From NCBI RefSeq assembly GCF_042466415.1, contig NZ_JAXHCH010000002.1:930001-994000 (forward strand): a stretch of 64,000 nucleotides of DNA, in the 5' to 3' direction. The DNA comes from Albirhodobacter sp042466415 (GTDB taxonomy: Bacteria; Pseudomonadota; Alphaproteobacteria; Rhodobacterales; Rhodobacteraceae). The translations under genes were made by a program, and so were the position numbers. Shown here one piece after another: positions 29,219 to 37,190 of the stretch (positions are counted from its first letter, which is position 1; every line of letters starts with the position of its first letter). The notes under the pieces were generated by a model that saw only the letters and a list, made by a program, of their open reading frames with translations, was not told the DNA's origin and did no database searches.

Positions 29219-29767
29219 ATGCAAACCGGCGCAACTCTCCCCCAAGTTACGTTCCAGACACGCGTGCGCGACGATTCAATCGGTGGCGATAACCCGTTCC
29301 GCTGGGACGTAAAAACCACGGCTGATTTCTTCGCAGGCAAACGCGTGGTGCTCTTTGCACTGCCGGGCGCATTCACCCCGACCTGCTCGACCTTCCAGCT
29401 TCCGGGCTTCGAGAACGGCTTTGCCGATTTCCAAGCGCAAGGGATCGACGAAATCTACTGCCTCTCGGTCAACGACGCATTCGTGATGAACCAATGGGCG
29501 AAGGCGCAGGGCCTGAAAAATGTGAAAATCATCCCTGATGGCTCGGGCGAATTTACCCGCCGCGTCGGGATGCTCGTGCGCAAGGACAACCTCGGCTTCG
29601 GCTTGCGCTCGTGGCGCTATGCGGCCATTGTCAATGATGGGAAAATCGAGGCGTGGTTCGAAGAACCGGGCCTTGCCGATAACCACGGCGAAGACCCTTA
29701 CGGCGTTTCCTCGCCGGAAACTGTTTTGAACTGGCTTGTCGAAGCAAACGCAGAAGTCGCCGCCTAA
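29219..29767 (+). CDS. Peroxiredoxin, Prx5 (AhpE/TSA) type
   Basis: A 182-residue thiol peroxidase of the Prx5 group. The peroxidatic cysteine C56 sits in PGAFTPTCSTFQLPGF, and the family EIYCLSVNDAFVMNQWAKAQG segment follows. Substrates are hydrogen and alkyl peroxides; the reductant (glutaredoxin or thioredoxin) is not determined. It extends about 20 residues beyond the usual 160-residue bacterial forms at the N-terminal side (TRVRDDSIGGDNPF). Single-gene unit with its own terminator. Confidence 0.9.
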   Translation: MQTGATLPQVTFQTRVRDDSIGGDNPFRWDVKTTADFFAGKRVVLFALPGAFTPTCSTFQLPGFENGFADFQAQGIDEIYCLSVNDAFVMNQWAKAQGLKNVKIIPDGSGEFTRRVGMLVRKDNLGFGLRSWRYAAIVNDGKIEAWFEEPGLADNHGEDPYGVSSPETVLNWLVEANAEVAA

Positions 29768-29802
29768 TCGACGTCGACAAAGCGTTTGTGCGCGATCCTA
29801 GG

Positions 29803-29830
29803 CGCCGCCCGTACCATCGGGCGGCGTTTT
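29803..29830 (+). terminator. Intrinsic terminator of the peroxiredoxin gene
   Basis: CGCCGCCCG (29803-29811) pairs perfectly with CGGGCGGCG (29818-29826), followed by TTTT and a further T-run at 29834. Confidence 0.88.
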
Positions 29831-29853
29831 GCATTTTTTTCAGTCTCTCATGA

Positions 29854-31017
29854 TCACCCGATCAAAGGCGACGCGCCACCGTAGGTTTCATCGTAGTGGC
29901 GCTTCAGGCGCTGCAATGCGATCCGCAGGACAATTTTACCTGACCGCGCCGACCAGCCAAGGCGTTGCTCCGCAGCCTCCAGCCCCTCCAAGAAGCAGCA
30001 GCAGCGCAAGACCATATCTCCCAAACCCGGCCCCAAATCCCGCAGGGCAAGCGCAACGCGGTCGCGCGCACGCTCCGAGCCACCCGAACCACCGCCATTC
30101 GGATTGAACCCGCCGCGATCTCCGCCGGTCATAAACCGTTCCCTGTTTTGCGCAACACGGGGCCCCATCTGAGCCAATTCGAAATCCTCGCGCAACCGCT
30201 CGCCCGCAGCAACCAGATCCGGCGTCAGGAACGGATCACCGCCCTTGTCCCGCCGCCGCGCCAAAACGCCAAGAGGGCTTTCCGCCAAGTTCATCCGAAC
30301 GCGTTTGGGCGTCTGCCGCTCCACCTCGTGGATCTCGCGCTCGCCCATAAAGCGGTGCTGGTTGGCGAATGTGTCGTCAAACCCCTCATCGGCGGGATCA
30401 AACGGCTCGTCCATCGTTTCGCGCATGCCCGCATCGATCGCCAAAATCCGCTTCAAGGCCGCGCGCCCCGTATTCGAGATGGCATAGGTCGTAACACGCC
30501 CCGAATGCACGACGGTGATCCAATCCTTGACGGCGAAGGCCTGCGCGATGTCACGATCCATCACCGCCGTGCGCACCTGACGTTTTAGCACGACCGCCTT
30601 GCCCAAATCGCCCGCCACCACCAGCAACGCGCCCGGTTCTGCGAGGCGGCGCAAAATCCGGCGCGCTTCATTGTGGATCGATGTTTCATCAAAGGTTTCC
30701 GCTGTTTTGCGGCGCATAGGTGCAGTCATATTTGTAACTCCCTCAAGTTCCCCAGAAAAATGGACATCAGCTTTGGATATCCGGAACGCTGTCAGAGGAT
30801 CCCCATCCTCCAAACGCGTCAGCAGCTCGTCAATCAGCGGATCATCGCGCCGTTGTTCGATACGGCGCATGCGGCGCGAGATCGTCGATGGATGACACCC
30901 CTCCGAACGCGCGAGTGCACGGATCGAGACCCCCTGTTGCACGTGGCGCAGATACAGACGGGCATAATGCGGCAGCCAGCCGGGCATTTCTTCCCCTGGC
31001 CGTGGCGACAGAGTCAT
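29854..31017 (-). CDS. DUF6456 domain protein with N-terminal helix-turn-helix
   Basis: A 387-residue protein of a family common in Rhodobacteraceae. Residues about 28-52 look like a helix-turn-helix (GVSIRALARSEGCHPSTISR), the middle is an extended regulatory region, and the C-terminal part (about 255-380) is the DUF6456 domain, with QRLGWSARSGKIVLRIALQR. It is divergent from a DUF6477 gene, a pairing I recall from this family. A DNA-binding regulator is the best inference; the target is unknown. A GC-rich NPNGGGSGG linker precedes the last domain. Confidence 0.75.
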   Translation of the reverse strand: MTLSPRPGEEMPGWLPHYARLYLRHVQQGVSIRALARSEGCHPSTISRRMRRIEQRRDDPLIDELLTRLEDGDPLTAFRISKADVHFSGELEGVTNMTAPMRRKTAETFDETSIHNEARRILRRLAEPGALLVVAGDLGKAVVLKRQVRTAVMDRDIAQAFAVKDWITVVHSGRVTTYAISNTGRAALKRILAIDAGMRETMDEPFDPADEGFDDTFANQHRFMGEREIHEVERQTPKRVRMNLAESPLGVLARRRDKGGDPFLTPDLVAAGERLREDFELAQMGPRVAQNRERFMTGGDRGGFNPNGGGSGGSERARDRVALALRDLGPGLGDMVLRCCCFLEGLEAAEQRLGWSARSGKIVLRIALQRLKRHYDETYGGASPLIG

Positions 31018-31241
31018 ATCTTCCCCCGGATCGGTGCAGGAGTTTCACTCCTGCGCTTAGTTTTGCAGTAACAACCGTGAGTTGCATTGATTACCTGTTG
31101 GTTAATAAACGTCTTGGAAACTCAGAATTGTTGACAAATCATAAATAATCGAAAGCGCGGCGTTCGCTGATTTGTTAAAATGCGCAACACCCGCTTGGGG
31201 TGTGTTTTTCTCCCGTGCGGTGGAAGCGAGAGGAAAAACAC

Positions 31242-31547
31242 ATGACCGATATCCATAGCTTGTTGGCTGAACTCAAACGTCCGCGCCTTTTGGTGCGCGC
31301 AGCCCGCCTCGGGATTGCGCAATATAACCGCAAGCGCGACCTGCGGCGCTTGCTGCGCGGCACGGATGCCCCAGGCCCTGAGGCCGCATTGGCGCGGCTA
31401 ATCGATGAGGAGGCGCAGCTTGAGGAGGTCCGTCAATCGGGGGAGACGACCTATTCATTGAACCGCCATATTGAGATTCTTATCGCAATTTTGGCGGAGG
31501 CGCGCCTTTTGCCCGCCCGCAAGGGGCCAAGCACTGGGGCGGTTTAA
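31242..31547 (+). CDS. DUF6477 family protein
   Basis: A 101-residue cytoplasmic, mostly helical protein starting MTDIHSLLAELKRPRLLVRA, then AARLGIAQYNRKRDLRRLL, and ending in a helix with NRHIEILIAILAEARLL. These match the DUF6477 family known from Rhodobacteraceae, for which no function is established. ATG at 31242 follows GAGAGGAA; an upstream ATG in frame lacks support. It is divergent from the DUF6456 gene with 224 bases between. Confidence 0.75.
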   Translation: MTDIHSLLAELKRPRLLVRAARLGIAQYNRKRDLRRLLRGTDAPGPEAALARLIDEEAQLEEVRQSGETTYSLNRHIEILIAILAEARLLPARKGPSTGAV

Positions 31548-31563
31548 CACCCCGACATTCGAA

Positions 31564-31592
31564 AAAGGGGCGCCCAAAACGGGCGCCCCTTT
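31564..31592. terminator. Bidirectional terminator after the DUF6477 gene
   Basis: AAAGGGGCGCCC (31564-31575) pairs perfectly with GGGCGCCCCTTT (31581-31592) around AAAAC. It separates the convergent DUF6477 and HerA-like genes. Confidence 0.88.
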
Positions 31593-31618
31593 GTTTATTA
31601 GATGGAAACAATAATCTG

Positions 31619-33217
31619 TTAACGACTTTTGAATAAAGAACCCAAAATCCCGCGCACCAGCTGTTGCCCGGCTTTGGTTCCAAGTTGCCTGACGAGGCTT
31701 TTTCCAAATGTCGTCGCAAGACTATCCGATCGCGACGCGCTGCTGCGCTTGGAGGTTTTCCGCGTTGTGTTTGAGGAGCGATCAAAATCGATCGGCTCGA
31801 AACGGCGAGCCTTGTTGAACTCACGCGCTTCTTCGGCTTTCTCCGCATCCTGCGCGGCGCGCTCCGTAAGCGCGTCCTCCGCTGCGGCGGCATCGCGGGC
31901 CGCGGCCGCCGCCCGTGCTGCGAGCAATTCGCTGGCCAACTCGCGATCGATGGTGACGTCGTATTTTGCGCCGAACGAGGAGCCCGCCATGATCTCTTGC
32001 CGCTCTGACGCGCTCAGTGGCCCTAATTGTGACATCGGCGGACGCACTAACGTGCGCTCCACAACGCCCGGCACCCCTTTGTTTTGCAAGAAGGATGTCA
32101 CCGCCTCGCCCGTCCCCACTTCCTTGATCGCATCCTCCGTCTCGAAGCGCGGATTGGGGCGATAATTCTCCGCTGCGCGCCGTAGATCTTTCTGATCCTT
32201 CGCAGTAAACGCCCGCAACGCATGCTGCACGCGGTTGCCGAGCTGCCCCAGAATGCCGTCGGGGACATCCGCGGGGTTTTGGGTAATGAAATAGATCCCC
32301 ACCCCTTTGGAACGGATCAACCGGGCAACCTGCTCCACCTTGTCGACCAGCGCCTTGGGGGCGTCATCAAACAGCAAATGCGCCTCGTCGAAGAAGAAAA
32401 CGAATTTTGGCTTATCGGCATCGCCAACTTCCGGCAATTCTTCGAACAACTCGGACAATAGCCAAAGTAAGAAGGTCGAATACAGCCGCGGGCTGGACAT
32501 CAGCCGATCCGCTGCCATCACATTGATCCGGCCGCGTCCATCGGGCGCGTGCGACATCAGATCTTTCAGATCCAAGGCCGGCTCGCCAAAGAAATTCGCA
32601 CCGCCCTCATTCTCGAGAACCAGAAGCTGGCGTTGAATTGCGCCGATCGTCGCCGTCGCAACATTGCCGTAACGCAGCGAGATTTCCTCCTTTTGCTGCC
32701 CCACGAACAGCAACATCGCCTGCAGATCTTCCAGATCGAGAAGCGGCAAACCCTCCTCATCGGCGATGCGGAATGCAATATTGAGAACGCCCTCTTGCGC
32801 CTCTGTCAAATCCATCAACCGCGCCAGCAGCAACGGCCCCATTTCAGAAATCGTGGTGCGAACAGGATGACCCTTCTCGCCGAACATATCCCAAAATGTG
32901 ACAGGAAAGGCCGCGTAATCCAGCGTATAGCCGATCGTCTGCGCGCGCTTCATGAACGGCTCGTGCAGCTTGCCATCCGCCGATCCCGCGACCGCCATAC
33001 CAGACAGATCGCCCTTCACATCAGCCATAAATACCGGCACGCCGGCCGTTGAGAAAGCCTCCGCAAGAATCTGAAGTGTAACGGTTTTACCTGTTCCTGT
33101 AGCGCCGGCGATCAATCCATGCCGGTTGCCATATTTCAGCAGCATCTCTTGTGGCGCGCTATATCCCTCGCCACCGCCGCCTACGAAAATTCCATCTTGG
33201 GTCAGAACCGAGGTCAT
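31619..33217 (-). CDS. HerA-like ATPase (DUF853 family)
   Basis: A 532-residue P-loop ATPase of the HerA/FtsK superfamily. Walker A is GATGTGKTVT (about 38-47), Walker B is KFVFFFDEAHLLF (about 270), and an arginine-finger region lies in RRAAENYRPNPRFETEDAI. The family phrase GTGEAVTSFLQNKGVPGVVE follows. The C-terminal 110 residues are Ala- and charge-rich, probably coiled, and end in a basic Ser/Thr/Arg tail. Widespread in Proteobacteria as YjgR; its cellular role is not known, though DNA translocation is proposed from the fold. No nuclease gene (nurA) is adjacent, so a HerA-NurA end-processing pair is not supported. Confidence 0.85.
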   Translation of the reverse strand: MTSVLTQDGIFVGGGGEGYSAPQEMLLKYGNRHGLIAGATGTGKTVTLQILAEAFSTAGVPVFMADVKGDLSGMAVAGSADGKLHEPFMKRAQTIGYTLDYAAFPVTFWDMFGEKGHPVRTTISEMGPLLLARLMDLTEAQEGVLNIAFRIADEEGLPLLDLEDLQAMLLFVGQQKEEISLRYGNVATATIGAIQRQLLVLENEGGANFFGEPALDLKDLMSHAPDGRGRINVMAADRLMSSPRLYSTFLLWLLSELFEELPEVGDADKPKFVFFFDEAHLLFDDAPKALVDKVEQVARLIRSKGVGIYFITQNPADVPDGILGQLGNRVQHALRAFTAKDQKDLRRAAENYRPNPRFETEDAIKEVGTGEAVTSFLQNKGVPGVVERTLVRPPMSQLGPLSASERQEIMAGSSFGAKYDVTIDRELASELLAARAAAAARDAAAAEDALTERAAQDAEKAEEAREFNKARRFEPIDFDRSSNTTRKTSKRSSASRSDSLATTFGKSLVRQLGTKAGQQLVRGILGSLFKSR

Positions 33218-33284
33218 TACACTTCCCTACACTTAACACTTTGCCCCACAATACTTCATTAACCCTTATGTGCCAGACTGAATG

Positions 33285-33378
33285 CATCGACAGCCTCGGG
33301 CGAGAGTCGAGGAGATTTCCTTGCCCCTGTCGGTTTTCCTCCCTGTCAACTGGCCGCACCTTCGGGTGCGGTTTTTTT
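33285..33378 (+). ncRNA. Candidate small RNA 1 with intrinsic terminator
   Basis: The region ends in a textbook plus-strand terminator: CCGCACC-TTCG-GGTGCGG (33354-33371) followed by seven T residues. No protein gene precedes it on this strand. Upstream, CGACAG (33288) pairs with CTGTCG (33327) and encloses the hairpin CCTCG/CGAGG (33294-33298 with 33308-33312). Between the two structures is an open stretch containing CCTCCC (33338-33343), an anti-Shine-Dalgarno-like sequence. This stem-loop, exposed C-rich stretch and terminator layout is typical of trans-acting small RNAs; R. sphaeroides has small RNAs with comparable CCUCC loops. The 5' end is not fixed. Confidence 0.55.
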
Positions 33379-33421
33379 CTCCGAGTGATGCGGCGCAAAA
33401 GGATAGGTTTTCACATTTTCG

Positions 33422-33450
33422 TTGACGTCCACCGCGACCCTGCCTAGCGT
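33422..33450 (+). promoter_or_regulatory. Promoter for candidate small RNA 2
   Basis: TTGACG (33422-33427) and TAGCGT (33445-33450) are separated by exactly 17 bases. The -35 is near consensus and the -10 keeps the first two and last consensus bases. It stands 43 bases after the terminator of candidate small RNA 1. Confidence 0.5.
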
Positions 33451-33456
33451 GAAGAC

Positions 33457-33525
33457 ACAACAAGTCGGCCGGTCTGACAGGGAAAATAAGAGAAAAAGGG
33501 TTCGCATCGCGGCCCTTTTTCCATT
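33457..33525 (+). ncRNA. Candidate small RNA 2 with intrinsic terminator
   Basis: Starting a few bases after the TTGACG/TAGCGT promoter, a transcript of roughly 70 bases would end at GAAAAAGGG (33492-33500) paired with CCCTTTTTC (33513-33521). The T-run lies in the descending arm and the loop contains a small CGC/GCG pair. No start codon with a ribosome site lies inside. Its distance from ialB (over 200 bases) and the intervening terminator make an ialB leader less likely. Confidence 0.45.
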
Positions 33526-33558
33526 TCAGATCAATGCCTTGTGATAACCCCGCCGCGA

Positions 33559-33696
33559 ATGGCACGCGCCTCGCTCAGCGCCGAGATCGGTTGCGCCGAC
33601 GTCCAGTTTCCCGTCATGTCGCAGACAAGCGAAGAAGCGCCGACGCGCCCGCAATGTGATCTTTATGACGAACTCTTGCGCGCGATGCCCCCCTGA
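33559..33696 (+). CDS. Possible small protein, 45 residues
   Basis: An open frame with codon use like neighbouring genes begins at ATG 33559, or at GTG 33541 for 51 residues. It encodes MARASLSAEIGCADVQFPVM, a Ser/Glu/Thr stretch and a C-terminal CDLYDELLRAMPP. Two cysteines and no signal peptide or membrane helix. No clear ribosome site was seen, and nothing is recognised. It fills most of the gap before the ialB gene. Confidence 0.25.
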   Translation: MARASLSAEIGCADVQFPVMSQTSEEAPTRPQCDLYDELLRAMPP

Positions 33697-33753
33697 CATC
33701 CCAAAAGCTGCATGCTAGAAGGCGCTTAGACATTGTTCTGATTGGACGGATAG

Positions 33754-34386
33754 ATGATTGACTTGACCAAACCGCTTGCTGTTGCGCTGTCTTTCGCATT
33801 GGTTGGCCCCGCGCTCGCTCAAGATGCTCCGGCCCCTGATGCCGCCGAGACCGAAACGCCCGCCGCGACACCCGCGGAAACGCCAGCGGACACCGCCACC
33901 GAGACTCCCGCCGATCAAGGACCAGATGATATCGGCAAGGCCTATACCGCGGAAACCTTCGGGGATTGGCAATTGCAATGCATTCGCACAGAGGACGGCG
34001 ACGATCCGTGCGAAATCTACCAAGTTTTGAAGGATACAACCGGCCAGACCATCGCCGATATCAGCCTTCTCGCCCTACCGGACGGCAGCGAAGCCGTCGC
34101 TGGCGCGACCGTGATGGTTCCGCTTGAAACGTTGCTGACGCCTGGCCTCGCGATTGCCGTTGATAGCGCAAAACCACGCGCCTATCAGTTCAGCTTCTGC
34201 GCACAGCCAGGATGTTTTGCACGGATCGGCTTTACCGGCGAGGAGCTTGCAGCCCTCAAAAAGGGAAATAAGGCGACGGTCACGCTGATCCCCGTGGCAG
34301 CACCCGATAAGCGCGTATCGGTCGATATTTCATTGAACGGTTTCACCGCCGCTTTTGATGCCGTCAAAGCCGCTAACGCGAAATAA
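33754..34386 (+). CDS. Invasion-associated locus B (IalB) family protein
   Basis: A 210-residue exported protein. A signal peptide (about 1-23, ending ALVGPALAQ) is followed by a Pro/Ala/Thr/Glu linker of low complexity (about 24-62), then the IalB domain: ETFGDWQLQCIR with the first conserved cysteine, DPCEIYQVL, and FCAQPGCFARIGF with a cysteine pair. The domain is common in alphaproteobacteria; it was named in Bartonella, where it aids red-cell entry, but free-living species carry it widely, so a periplasmic housekeeping role is likely. Single gene with a following hairpin. Confidence 0.85.
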   Translation: MIDLTKPLAVALSFALVGPALAQDAPAPDAAETETPAATPAETPADTATETPADQGPDDIGKAYTAETFGDWQLQCIRTEDGDDPCEIYQVLKDTTGQTIADISLLALPDGSEAVAGATVMVPLETLLTPGLAIAVDSAKPRAYQFSFCAQPGCFARIGFTGEELAALKKGNKATVTLIPVAAPDKRVSVDISLNGFTAAFDAVKAANAK

Positions 34387-34406
34387 TCTCAGACGAGATG
34401 AATGAT

Positions 34407-34438
34407 AAACGTCGCCCCTCATACGACGGGCGGCGTTT
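34407..34438 (+). terminator. Terminator after the IalB-family gene
   Basis: AAACGTCGCCC and GGGCGGCGTTT pair across an eleven-base spacer with one G:T pair, followed by TC. It lies between convergent genes and may act in both directions. Confidence 0.6.
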
Positions 34439-34487
34439 TCTATTTCAACTTCATCAAGAACTTTAAGATATCAGCGTAAGCCCCTGA

Positions 34488-35699
34488 TTACACGCGACCC
34501 ATTGCCAAAACAGCGTTCAGGCCACCGAAGGCAAACGCGTTTGAGAGAACAAAATCAACCTTTGCCTCACGCGCAATATTCGGCACGACATCCAAAGCAC
34601 AATCCGGATCCGCCGCCTCAAAGTTGATCGTCGGCGCAATCACACCGTCGCGTAGCGCAAGAATGCAGGCCAACAGTTCGATCGCGCCGGTTCCGCCGAT
34701 GCAATGCCCGTGCATCGCTTTGGTCGACGAGACCATCACCCGCTCCGCAGCCACCCCGAATTCAGCATGGATCGCAGCAGCTTCCGTCTTGTCATTGGCG
34801 GCGGTGGCCGTTCCATGCGCGTTGATATAGCCGATTTGATCTGCGTTCAGGCCCGCATCACGCAGCGCGCCGGAAATGGCGCGTCCCGCCCCCGCGACGG
34901 ACGGCATGACGATATCGCCTGCGTCCGAGCTCATTGCGAATCCCTTGATTTCGCAAAGAATTTCCGCCCCGCGCGCGGTGGCGCTCGCATAATCTTCCAG
35001 CACGAAGACGCCCGCGCCTTCGCCCTGCACCATTCCATTCCGGCCAAGGCTGAACGGGCGGCACGCGTCTTTCGACATCACACGCAAGCCCTCCCAAGCT
35101 TTCAGGCCGCCAAAGTTCAACATCGACTCAGACCCGCCCGCCAGCATGACATCCGCCATGCCCGAACGGACCATCTGAAACGCGAGGCCGATCGCATGGT
35201 TCGAACTTGCGCAGGCCGTCGCCACCGAAAAGCTCGGCCCCATCAAGCCTTGCTCCATACAGATATGCGAGCACGCAGCGTTATTCATCAATTTCGGGAC
35301 GACGAAGGGGTGAACACGGTTCTTACCCTCCTCAAAGACCGTTTTGAAACTGTCGTTTATGGTGGAATTTCCGCCGCCTGCCGTTCCCATGATACATCCG
35401 GCCTTCAGCCGCGCCTCATCGCTTAGCTCCAAGCCTGATTGAGTGATCGCCTCCTGCGCCGCTTTCAACGCGAACTGCGTGAAACGATCGTAAAGCGCGA
35501 GTTTGCCCTTCTCGAACAGCGCCGCCCCATCCCAATTATGGATCTGACCGCCAATCTGAATCGACAACCGCTCGACATCATCAAAGGCAAGCTGGCTTAT
35601 GCCATTCTTGCCCTCGGCCATGCCCGCCATCGTCTCCCGCGCCGTAAGCCCGAGGGCAGAAACCGCCCCCGCGCCCGTCACCACAACGCGCCGCATCAC
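34488..35699 (-). CDS. Beta-ketoacyl-ACP synthase (KAS II-like)
   Basis: A 403-residue condensing enzyme. The nucleophile C163 sits in VATACASSNHAIG, and the two histidines of the decarboxylating triad lie in INAHGTATAANDKTE and KAMHGHCIGGTGAIE. It overlaps a dedicated acyl carrier protein gene by four bases and is followed by lpxD upstream in the operon, so it probably elongates a special acyl chain for lipid A rather than serving general fatty-acid synthesis. The chromosomal fabF would be a separate gene. Rhizobial relatives next to acpXL make very-long-chain hydroxy acids; that chain length cannot be read here. Confidence 0.85.
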   Translation of the reverse strand: MMRRVVVTGAGAVSALGLTARETMAGMAEGKNGISQLAFDDVERLSIQIGGQIHNWDGAALFEKGKLALYDRFTQFALKAAQEAITQSGLELSDEARLKAGCIMGTAGGGNSTINDSFKTVFEEGKNRVHPFVVPKLMNNAACSHICMEQGLMGPSFSVATACASSNHAIGLAFQMVRSGMADVMLAGGSESMLNFGGLKAWEGLRVMSKDACRPFSLGRNGMVQGEGAGVFVLEDYASATARGAEILCEIKGFAMSSDAGDIVMPSVAGAGRAISGALRDAGLNADQIGYINAHGTATAANDKTEAAAIHAEFGVAAERVMVSSTKAMHGHCIGGTGAIELLACILALRDGVIAPTINFEAADPDCALDVVPNIAREAKVDFVLSNAFAFGGLNAVLAMGRV

Positions 35700-35959
35700 G
35701 CGCGCGCCGCGACCAAGCGTTCAACGCCCGCGATGATAGCCCCGATCGAGGAGATATCGAAATCTGACTCGCCCGGCTCATTGGCATTGAAGGGAACCGA
35801 GATATCGAAAGCTTCTTCGATCTTGAAGATACTCTCCACCAATCCCAGACTATCGACGCCGAGCTCGTCGAGCGTCATATCCATCCGAAGATCGGACGGG
35901 CTCATCACCGCTTCTTCAGCGATGATCGAAATAATACGGTCTTTCACGGTGTCGCTCAT
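35696..35959 (-). CDS. Specialised acyl carrier protein
   Basis: An 87-residue acidic carrier. The phosphopantetheine serine S37 lies in ELGVDSLGLVESIFKIE. The sequence differs from housekeeping AcpP and has a loop NANEPGESDFD before its last helix, as in carriers devoted to a single pathway such as AcpXL. It lies between lpxD and a ketosynthase, overlapping the latter by four bases and starting 12 bases after lpxD. Role inferred: hold the acyl chain for the neighbouring enzymes. Confidence 0.85.
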   Translation of the reverse strand: MSDTVKDRIISIIAEEAVMSPSDLRMDMTLDELGVDSLGLVESIFKIEEAFDISVPFNANEPGESDFDISSIGAIIAGVERLVAARA

Positions 35960-35971
35960 TTTTGCCTCGTC

Positions 35972-37063
35972 TCAGCTCTTTTGACCCAGTTTTGTAACAG
36001 TTTCCCGAAGCTCTGCGACCTGCGCAAACAATCTGCCCAGCCGGCGGATATTCTTTTGCGCCTCCACATGGGTTTCCATCTTCAGCGCCGGACTTCCCAG
36101 CAACACGCGGCCCTTAGGCGCATTGGTGAAAATCTTGGTGCCTCCGCCCGCAATCACATCATCGCCCACGAAAATATTGTCAGACACACCGACCTGCCCG
36201 GCAAGCACGACGCGATTGCCGATTTTTGAACTGCCCGCCACGCCGACCTGCCCGCACAGCAAGCAATCCTCCCCGACCTCAACATTGTGCCCGATGTGGA
36301 CCATGTTATCGAGCTTGCTCCCGCGCCCGACTTTGGTCGCACGGATCGTACCGCGATCAATGGTCGCGTTGGCGCCGATCTCGACGTCATCCCCAATCTG
36401 CACAGACCCAAGCGAATGGATCCGCGTCCAGTGCTGTTCGCGGATTTCATCGCGCTGTCCGAGCGTCTTGCGGATTTCCTCGACGCCGGATTCCTCTGGC
36501 GTGACGAATGAAAATCCGTCCGAGCCGATAACTGCGCCTGGGTTTGCAATAAATCCGTCACCGATCGTAACAGCATGACAAATACGAACGCCGTGCATAA
36601 TCAACGCGTTATCGCCAATAGTTGATCCATGCGCAATGGTGACATGCGAGGCGATGCGGGCGCCTGCGCCGATCTTCACATCGCGGCCGATCACAACGAA
36701 CGGGCCAATCGCGGCCCCCTCGCCAATCTCGGCGCTCGCATCGATCACTGCGGTTGGATGCACGCCCGGATCAATTTCTGGCCCCTTATCGAAAGCTTTC
36801 GATAAGCCCGCCATTGCAAGACGCGGCCGCGCGACAAAGATCGCCGCCTCCAAACCGTAAGCCGTCCAATCCGCACCCTCCCATAAAAGCGCCGCGCGGG
36901 CGTTGCCTTTCGAGAGGCCGCTTGCATAGGTTTCGGTCATAGCAAGGGCAATCTGATCGCGTCCGGCGCTTGCGGGTTCGGACGCGCCCGAGACTTCAAT
37001 CGTCAAATCGCCAATGGCGCGTGCGCCAAGGGCTTGTGCGATTTGGGCAAGTGTTGCGGACAT
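35972..37063 (-). CDS. lpxD: UDP-3-O-acylglucosamine N-acyltransferase
   Basis: A 363-residue acyltransferase of lipid A synthesis that adds the N-linked hydroxyacyl chain to UDP-3-O-acylglucosamine. The N-terminal uridine-binding domain (about 1-100) is followed by a left-handed beta helix of hexapeptide repeats, with the catalytic-histidine region in LDNMVHIGHNVEVGED, and a C-terminal helix. ATG at 37063 follows GGAGGATC and gives the family length; a longer frame exists. Here lpxD is not in the usual bamA-fabZ-lpxA cluster but heads an acp/ketosynthase trio. Confidence 0.92.
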   Translation of the reverse strand: MSATLAQIAQALGARAIGDLTIEVSGASEPASAGRDQIALAMTETYASGLSKGNARAALLWEGADWTAYGLEAAIFVARPRLAMAGLSKAFDKGPEIDPGVHPTAVIDASAEIGEGAAIGPFVVIGRDVKIGAGARIASHVTIAHGSTIGDNALIMHGVRICHAVTIGDGFIANPGAVIGSDGFSFVTPEESGVEEIRKTLGQRDEIREQHWTRIHSLGSVQIGDDVEIGANATIDRGTIRATKVGRGSKLDNMVHIGHNVEVGEDCLLCGQVGVAGSSKIGNRVVLAGQVGVSDNIFVGDDVIAGGGTKIFTNAPKGRVLLGSPALKMETHVEAQKNIRRLGRLFAQVAELRETVTKLGQKS

Positions 37064-37190
37064 AGAAGATCCTCCGATACCAAGGGCGAAATGCTCCCGC
37101 ACAGATCTAAAGGGCGCACGGCGCAGTTGCCAGAGCGATCACGCGCGCAGGTCGATCACGTTGCCGTCTGACCCGCGCGCGGCGCTGGCA

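Noticed and set aside
29854..31017. Reading the DUF6456 gene as a phage or replication protein
   Set aside because: Domain order and divergent DUF6477 partner fit a chromosomal Rhodobacteraceae family; no phage genes are nearby.
31619..33217. HerA-NurA or a HerA-based anti-phage defence system
   Set aside because: No nuclease, SIR2 or DUF4297 partner is adjacent; the protein fits the common YjgR/DUF853 group.
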